Below are positions 58,303 through 64,000 of a DNA stretch of 64,000 bases, piece by piece (positions within the stretch are counted from its first letter, which is position 1; every line of letters starts with the position of its first letter). A program made the translations under genes and the position numbers. The stretch is from the NCBI GenBank assembly GCA_013397455.1, contig VYZB01000757.1:89193-153192 (forward strand), given 5' to 3'. The notes under the pieces are model-generated. The model made no database searches and was not told the DNA's origin. It saw only the letters and a program-made list of their open reading frames with translations. The DNA comes from Crotophaga sulcirostris (taxonomy: Eukaryota > Chordata > Aves > Cuculiformes > Crotophagidae).

Positions 58303-59361
58303 GTTGGTTGCATTGTAGGAAGGATTTGTATTTTAGGTGGTTGCAACAAGTGAATGACATTAAACAGTTTTTCATGGGAATTTGAAAAGCTGTGAGTAGT
58401 TATGGCTGGGTGAAAAGTTAGGTAAGGGAAGTACAGAGACCTTAAAATACTCATAAAAAGTGATGATAAGAGGGTTGCACCTTAGACCTTATTTTGGTGA
58501 ACAAGTAGATATTCGCTGCCAATTTAGAACATATATCCTTGCCCATATATTAATGATCATAATTGGGTTAAATTTATTTGACCACAGTACTGCTACTAAT
58601 CAGCGAAAAGATTCCTTAAGCTTTAAATAGCAATTTTTTTAAAGTTTTAAACTAATTGACAACATTATAGACTGGAATGTATAAATAGAGAGAGCAAGAA
58701 ATGCTTTAAAAAAAGCAGATGAGGAAATGTTTAAGTAGTTCCTGGGTGCTAAAAAAACCTGTAATCACGCAACTGTGAAAAATTCAATGGATTAAAAAGA
58801 AAAAGGTGCAGAGCGATAAAGAAAACCTCAAAATAAATATTTAGAACCAGAGAAGGAAAGAAAAATGTGAGTGATGATAGGTTTAAATTGCAAAAAGGAA
58901 CAAGATAGTGGAAACCAAAGGAATCAGTGAAATGTCACCAGTCACTCTGAGTGACCAATAAAATTTAAAATTATAACACAGCTTTAAAAAAGAATGAATT
59001 AGAAGCAAAATGCAGTCTTTAAGTCACACTTAGGTGCATTACAGGATTCTGGTGGTGAATTGTAAATAGTGATGGGAAAAAAGCAGAACTCTTAATTACT
59101 TTGTTCCATATTTGAGAAAAAGCACTGAAATATCCTGTTGATGAATTTACCATTCACAGTACAAAATGCCCAACAGCATCTGCTGGTTTTAAACACTTCA
59201 GATTCAATAAAGCTCATGCTAACTTGTGCCAATGGTCAAGATGCACAGGTCTGGGTCACTGTAGCCAGCCAGGATTTATCACCGGTGCATAATTGGATGG
59301 GAGTGGCATCAGAACAGAAGAAATACTCTTCGTATTCCTACATCTAACGTTGTTGGTTAGA
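58303..59361. other. Unique AT-rich sequence
   Basis: A-rich, with many short A runs at 58730-59000. No gene or repeat family was recognised. Confidence 0.5.
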
Positions 59362-59640
59362 ATAATGGAATCATAAAATAATTTGTGTTGGATGAGACCT
59401 CAGGAAGTCTCTTGTTCAACTCTGCTCCAAGCAGGGCCAGCTGTGAGAACAGACCAGGTTGCTCAGCACTTTGCCCAGATGGGTCTTGAAACACCTCAAG
59501 GATGGAGTCTGCCCAACCTCCCTGGGCAGCCTGTCCCTCTGCCTTTCCCCTGTCCTCACCGGGGAGGGGTTTCAGTACCCACCCTGCCCCCTTCTCATCT
59601 CAGTTCTGGCCGGCAGTGTTTTATCGCCCTTAGCGCCTGG
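59362..59640 (-). mobile_element. CR1: Old CR1 LINE, 3' part, left of a nested CR1
   Basis: Antisense old-type CR1: 'aatggaatcataaaataatt', 'gctccaagcagggccagctg', 'gggtcttgaaacacctcaag' and 'caacctccctgggcagcctg'. It fades near 59600 and is followed directly by a sense CR1. Confidence 0.78.
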
Positions 59641-60467
59641 GTGGGAGACTCTGCAGAGGGGTCTGGGCAGGCTGGATCCATGGGCTGAGAGCAACGGGAT
59701 GAGGTTTAACAAGACCAAGTGCCAAGTCCTGCACTTGGGACACAACAACCCCAGGCAGTGCTACAGCCTTGGGGAAGAATGGCTGGAGAGCTGCCTGGCA
59801 GAGAAGGACCTGGGGGTGGTGTTTGACAGTGGCTGAACATGAGCCAGCAGTGGCCCAGGTGGCCAAGAAGGCCAATGGCATCTTGGCCTGTGTCAGAAAC
59901 AGCGTGGCCAGCAGGAGCAGGGAAGAGATTGTGCCCCTGGACTCAGCACTGGTGAGGCCACCCCTCGAATTCTGTGTTCAGTGTTGGGCCCCTCACTACA
60001 GGAAGGACATTGAGGGGCTGGAGCGCGTCCAGAGAAGGGCAACGAGGCTGATGAAGGGGCTGGAGAACAAATCTTATGAGAGGCAGCTGAGGGACCTGGG
60101 GTTGTTTAGCCTGGAGAAGAGAAGGCTGAGGGGAGACCTCACCACTGTCTACAGCTGCCTGAAAGGAGGATGGAGCAAAGGAAGTGTTGGTCTCTTCTCA
60201 CAAGAGACAGGTGATAGGACAAGAGGAAATGGCCATAAGTTGTGCCAGGGCAGGTTTAGGCTGGATATTAGGAAAAAATTCTTCATTGAAAGGGTGGTTA
60301 GGCTTTGGCAGAGGCTGCCCAGGGAGGTGGTTGAGTCACCATCCCTGGAGGGATTTAAAAGACAGGTGGATGAGTTTCTGGGGGACATAGTTTAGCAGAG
60401 GACAGGTACGGTTGGACTCGACGATGTCAAAGGTCTTTTCCAGCTAGACAATTCTATGATTCTATGC
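59641..60467 (+). mobile_element. CR1: CR1 LINE fragment, 827 bases, longest open ORF2 piece
   Basis: Sense CR1 inserted in an old antisense CR1. The first frame (end of 59459-59836) encodes [16 protein letters not shown] and [17 protein letters not shown] frameshift near 59830 moves the reading to 59769-60395. That frame encodes [40 protein letters not shown], a [24 protein letters not shown] stretch, [32 protein letters not shown] and LGDIV before the stop. This is the region after the polymerase core of ORF2. It ends with 'actcgacgatgtcaaaggtc' and ATTCTATGATTCTATG. One frameshift and the missing catalytic core make it inactive. Confidence 0.95.
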
Positions 60468-60830
60468 AACACATAGTTGCTGTAAAAAGTCCGACTGTTC
60501 CCTCTTTGTCCCTTCCCATAGGCACTGGGGTGGCTGTGAGGTGCCCCCAAAGCTGTCTCTGTCCCAGGCTGGACAAGCCCTGCTGTCCCACCTTCTGCTC
60601 ATGGGGCAGTGCTCTAGCCTCAAGCATCACGGGAGAGAACTCACTGCAGGTTATTCACAACATTCCTGCATTGGGAGGCACCAAATGGACCCCAATATCC
60701 AGATGTGGTCTAACAATGAGTGCTGGACAGAGGGGATAACCTCTGCCCTGACCTCCTCATTGTGCACCTGCTGATGAGCCCTGGGTGTTGCTGGCCACTT
60801 CTACTGCCAGGGCCACAGACTTGGTCAATG
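60468..60830 (-). mobile_element. CR1: Old CR1 LINE, part right of the nested CR1
   Basis: Antisense and diverged: 'cccaggctggacaagccctg', 'ccagatgtggtctaacaatg' and 'tcattgtgcacctgctgatg' follow the order expected upstream of the piece at 59362-59640 (LFSLEKR and QFWAP codons). Together they indicate one old copy split by the younger sense CR1. Divergence leaves the limits uncertain. Confidence 0.65.
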
Positions 60831-63353
60831 GTTTATGTCTATAGGACTGTTTAAGCACAATCAACCTTTTTATCCCTTAGCTAAGGTTTTCCAAGATGAA
60901 CATGCTATCAGCCAGTTACCGAGGAGATGTTGCAGCAAGGAATCTCTCAACCTTAAGTAGCAACCTTGAGAGGTGTCCCTACCCAAGGGGAGGTCCTAGT
61001 GGGCAGCCCGCTGCTGGTTTAAAATTACTCACTTGGCTCTGGGCTGTCCACTATTTATAGAGAAAGATGATTGACTTACAGTCATATTTGCATGCCAACA
61101 AGAAATCTGGGCCACTGTTCCAGACAGCCCTTGGCTACCGTGTTGCCATAAATCCCTCAAAGTCCAGGTGAGCAGGAAGCTTAAGGGGCAGAGGGTGGGG
61201 GGTGACACATCAGCACAGTCGCTAAGAGCAATCTAGGACTGACTTTTTGGTACCTCGTGCTGCTCTGGCAGTGCTTGTATAACATACTTAGCAAAGACAC
61301 GTCTAACCAGAGGAATTTTTTTTCCCATTTTTCTCAAGAACACACCTTTTTTTTCCCCTCAGACACCTATTTCTCTATAAAGTCACAAGGGTGGAACCTT
61401 TTTGTCCAGAATTCAGGTACTTGAGCAGAACTCCAAGTCTTTTCACCCGGTATGCCCAACAGTCATTCAAAGGATGTTTGTGATTAAATACAAGGACTCT
61501 AGAAGCCATGTGGCACTAAGACTTGGCATTATTAAGATGGAATGGAACAGAAAATGATGTAAATGGAAAAGATGATGGATTTTTACCTCCTTAAAGGTAT
61601 TTGCCTTGTGAAGTATGTGAGTAGCAGTTGTGTTGAGTGCACTGCCACCTACAGGTTGTCAATACAGCACCTTCCAGGCAATGTTTTATTATTCTTATTT
61701 TTGCCACCGTTGATCCTGGCTTCTGTTCTGTTTTTCTGCAGTTCGTGAACATTCCTTTGGGTAATGGACTTTGCTGGACTAGCTTTATAGTGACAGTGAC
61801 CTACAAGTCATGCTGATGGAAAATTCATTAAGGGTTGGGATTAGTTGCTAATCTTTGGGATTATTAAAACTATCGCACTTGGACATTCTTCTTTTTGTTT
61901 TAATTGCCTGTGTTATGAACAAAGGGCACAGACAGTTTACCATTTGCTGCATGTGTATAATTCCTTATGAGCACTGACAGACAAATAAATACGAGCTTTT
62001 TTCAAAGTGACCTTCTCCTTCCATCCATATCAGAATGATCTGACAAAATTCGTAATTGACAGAAGTCTTTTTATAGCAGCAATGAACATAATGACCAAGG
62101 ACAGAGTTTCCAGGCTGCCCTGTCTCTGCTCAGTTTCCTGTCATAGCCACGGCTCCAGTTGGGCTACATATGATCAGGGCAGAGCCTTTACCCTGGCAGA
62201 GTGAAAAGACTCATCAGCCTCCACAGCAGATAGCATTTCTAACCAGTAATAACGATGTTTTGGAAGCATCTAGCAAACCCCAGCTAGCCATATGTTCTAT
62301 TATTCACAGAATGAAACGGAGATTAAGTCATCAGCTGTAGTCTACAGACAATTTGTTCCTAAATTCTAGAAAAAATCCCGTTTGTTCTCTCTATGATACA
62401 TTACTAAGTTATATTGATTTTTTAGTACAGTTTATGGTTCTCACTTCAGCCTATAGTAAGAAAAAAAAAACAAACACAACCTTCATTGATTCATGAAAAA
62501 GACTTAAATTACTCTGTGAGCTTCCTGGTAATGGCATCAAGTAAAACGGATTCTTGCTACTTGACTATAACGCAAACCCCCTTGAGTTCCTGGAGGTAAT
62601 GAAATACTTTCTTGTCTTTCAGTTCCTGAAAGGCTGAACAGTGTAGTAGGAATCTCATCAGTCTGTCACAAAGAAAGAAAACACAGGGCAGCCAATAGTT
62701 TGCACTTTTAATTTATTTTTGTTTGTTACCCAATGTGTCTTCTTATTACTCTGAAAGCATCACACCACAATCCCACCTAACAGGGATCTAGTGTGCAAAG
62801 AAAATTCTGACTCCTTAAAAAAAAAAAAAAAATCCCCCTTCTTTGGCAATACACCAGCTTGAGACACATAACTGAGCGCAGTCACTTGTGAAATAATTAA
62901 TGCTTGCAGGGGCTTGGTTGATGCGTCAGTTTGGATGACAAATGTCACTGCATTCCTAATGTACTCTTGGTGACCTACACATAGATACATTGAATAACAC
63001 GTAAAATCAGGCACTCCACCAGCATTCAACTGCCTAGGCACAGCGGAAGAAAGTGTAGCAGAAAGAGTGCCATTACTGTTAGGTGTGATGGGTGTCAGGT
63101 TAGTACTGCAGCGCGAATCATTACATAAATGCACTATTATTATACGGTCTCTTAAGGTGGTGTAACATTTCAAAAGGCATATTTTTATACAGGTGGTAAT
63201 TGGCAGTAATTGTGGACACAATGACAACAGCATGCGTGGACATGACCTCAGAGCAAGCATTGACTATGTGAAGAAATTGGGCTCTAGCTCTGCTCCCAGT
63301 CCATGGCTTGCAGGCAATTTTGCGTCAGCTCCTGCATCTGCAGAACAGGGGTG
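60831..63353. other. Unique sequence, about 2.5 kb
   Basis: No gene was recognised. A 16-base A run lies at 62817-62832 but is not preceded by a polyadenylation signal or gene-like sequence. The 166-codon minus frame 62760-63260 has no domain similarity. Confidence 0.5.
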
Positions 63354-64000
63354 ATCACAGTATCACAGTATTACAAGGTTGGAAAGGATCTTTGAGATCA
63401 TCGAGTCCAACCTATAACCAAACACTAACACTAACACCAACACCAACCCACCACCTAAACCATGGCATTAAGTGTGTCAGCCAATCTCCTCTTAAACACC
63501 TCCAGGGACGGCGCATTCCAATGGCCAATCACCCTTTCAGGGAAGAATTTCTTCCTAATATCAAGACTAAACTTTCCCTGACGAAGCTTGAGTCCATGTC
63601 CTCTAGTTCTGTCACTGGTCACCTGAGAGAAGAGACCAACCCCTGCCTGACTACAACCTCCTTTTAGGCAGTTGTAGAGAGCAAGAAGGTCTCCCCTGAG
63701 CCTCCTCTTCTCCAGGCTAAACAGCCCCAGCTCCCTCAGTTGCTCCTCACAGGGCTTGTGCTCCAAACCCTTCCCCATCTTCGTTGCTCTCCTCTGGACA
63801 CACTCCAGTGTCTTGACATCTTTCTCAAACTGAGGGGCCCAGAACTGCACACAGGACTCCAGGTGTGGTCTGACCAATGCTGAGTACAAGCGGATGAGAA
63901 CTTCTCTTGTCCTGCTGGCCACACTATTTCTGATGCAGACCAGGATACCATTGGCCTTCTTGGCCACTTGGGCCACTGCTGGCTCATGTTGAGTTTCCTG
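63354..64000 (-). mobile_element. CR1: CR1 LINE, ATACTGTG-tail type, runs off the window
   Basis: Antisense CR1, at least 647 bases. The minus frame 63455-63976 (173 codons) is open through [80 protein letters not shown] and [20 protein letters not shown] to the terminal LNAMV. A 24-base in-frame deletion removes the [12 protein letters not shown] codons (HWNA is followed directly by PSLEVF). The UTR hexamer GGTGTT is expanded relative to sisters. The 5' part is outside the window, so this may be the longest young copy here. Confidence 0.95.

Noticed and set aside
62817..62832. A run as the tail of a processed pseudogene
   Set aside because: No AATAAA just upstream, no gene-like sequence before it and no flanking duplication.
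62760..63260. 166-codon minus-strand open frame, among the longest outside CR1
   Set aside because: No recognisable domain and no splice or promoter context. It ends in a lysine/phenylalanine run from a simple A tract. A chance frame is likelier.

Overview
The window looks like bird intergenic or deep-intronic DNA. The main evidence is CR1 non-LTR retrotransposons, the dominant avian LINE. I place 37 pieces, 16 on + and 21 on -. By my hand-drawn boundaries they cover about 12.3 kb, roughly 19 % of the sequence. Nearly all keep the 3' end of the element and are 5'-truncated to between about 40 and 1,400 bases. This is well above the usual CR1 load of chicken-like genomes. A CR1-rich non-passerine lineage (woodpecker or hornbill type) would fit, but that is inference only. 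Three runs of N (1, 220 and 512 bases) mark it as a draft assembly.

I found no protein-coding exon, tRNA, rRNA or CRISPR array. The only open frames with recognisable protein similarity are decayed C-terminal pieces of CR1 ORF2 (end of the reverse-transcriptase protein). The best are at 59769-60395, 63455-63976, 27083-27574 and 42544-42891. There is therefore no operon or pathway to describe. The content is a layered record of retrotransposon insertions in otherwise unique, AT-leaning sequence.

Layout. 1-4.4 kb: five CR1 pieces in unique DNA. 4.36-7.89 kb: a 1,763-base segment present twice in tandem, joined by one N and almost identical, most likely a false (haplotype) duplication. 7.9-13.9 kb: a possible old LTR tail, several CR1 pieces and a 21-base triplet repeat. 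13.98-14.57 kb: a three-copy tandem repeat of 204/186/204 bases, all multiples of three. 15.5-34.3 kb: unique DNA with about a dozen CR1 pieces, one of them an ancient L3-like remnant, plus small hairpins. 34.36-34.87 kb: an assembly gap that starts inside a CR1. 35-44 kb: unique DNA including an AT-rich stretch at 40.86-41.39 kb that resembles conserved non-coding DNA. 44.0-45.8 kb: a long old CR1 split by a 309-base solo LTR with perfect 6-base target-site duplications. 48.3 kb: a CR1 tail grown into a pentanucleotide microsatellite. 59.4-60.8 kb: a young + strand CR1 nested in an old - strand CR1. 63.35-64 kb: a CR1 running off the window.

The CR1 copies fall into at least three 3'-end types. 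One has an ATTCTATG-type tail, one an ATACTGTG-type tail, and one an ATTCTATG tail with a different 3' body. This suggests several source lineages were active. I did not find a convincing new biological system. The strongest observations are the nested solo LTR with a triplicated TATA module, the probable false duplication, the frame-preserving triplication and two candidate RNA hairpins.
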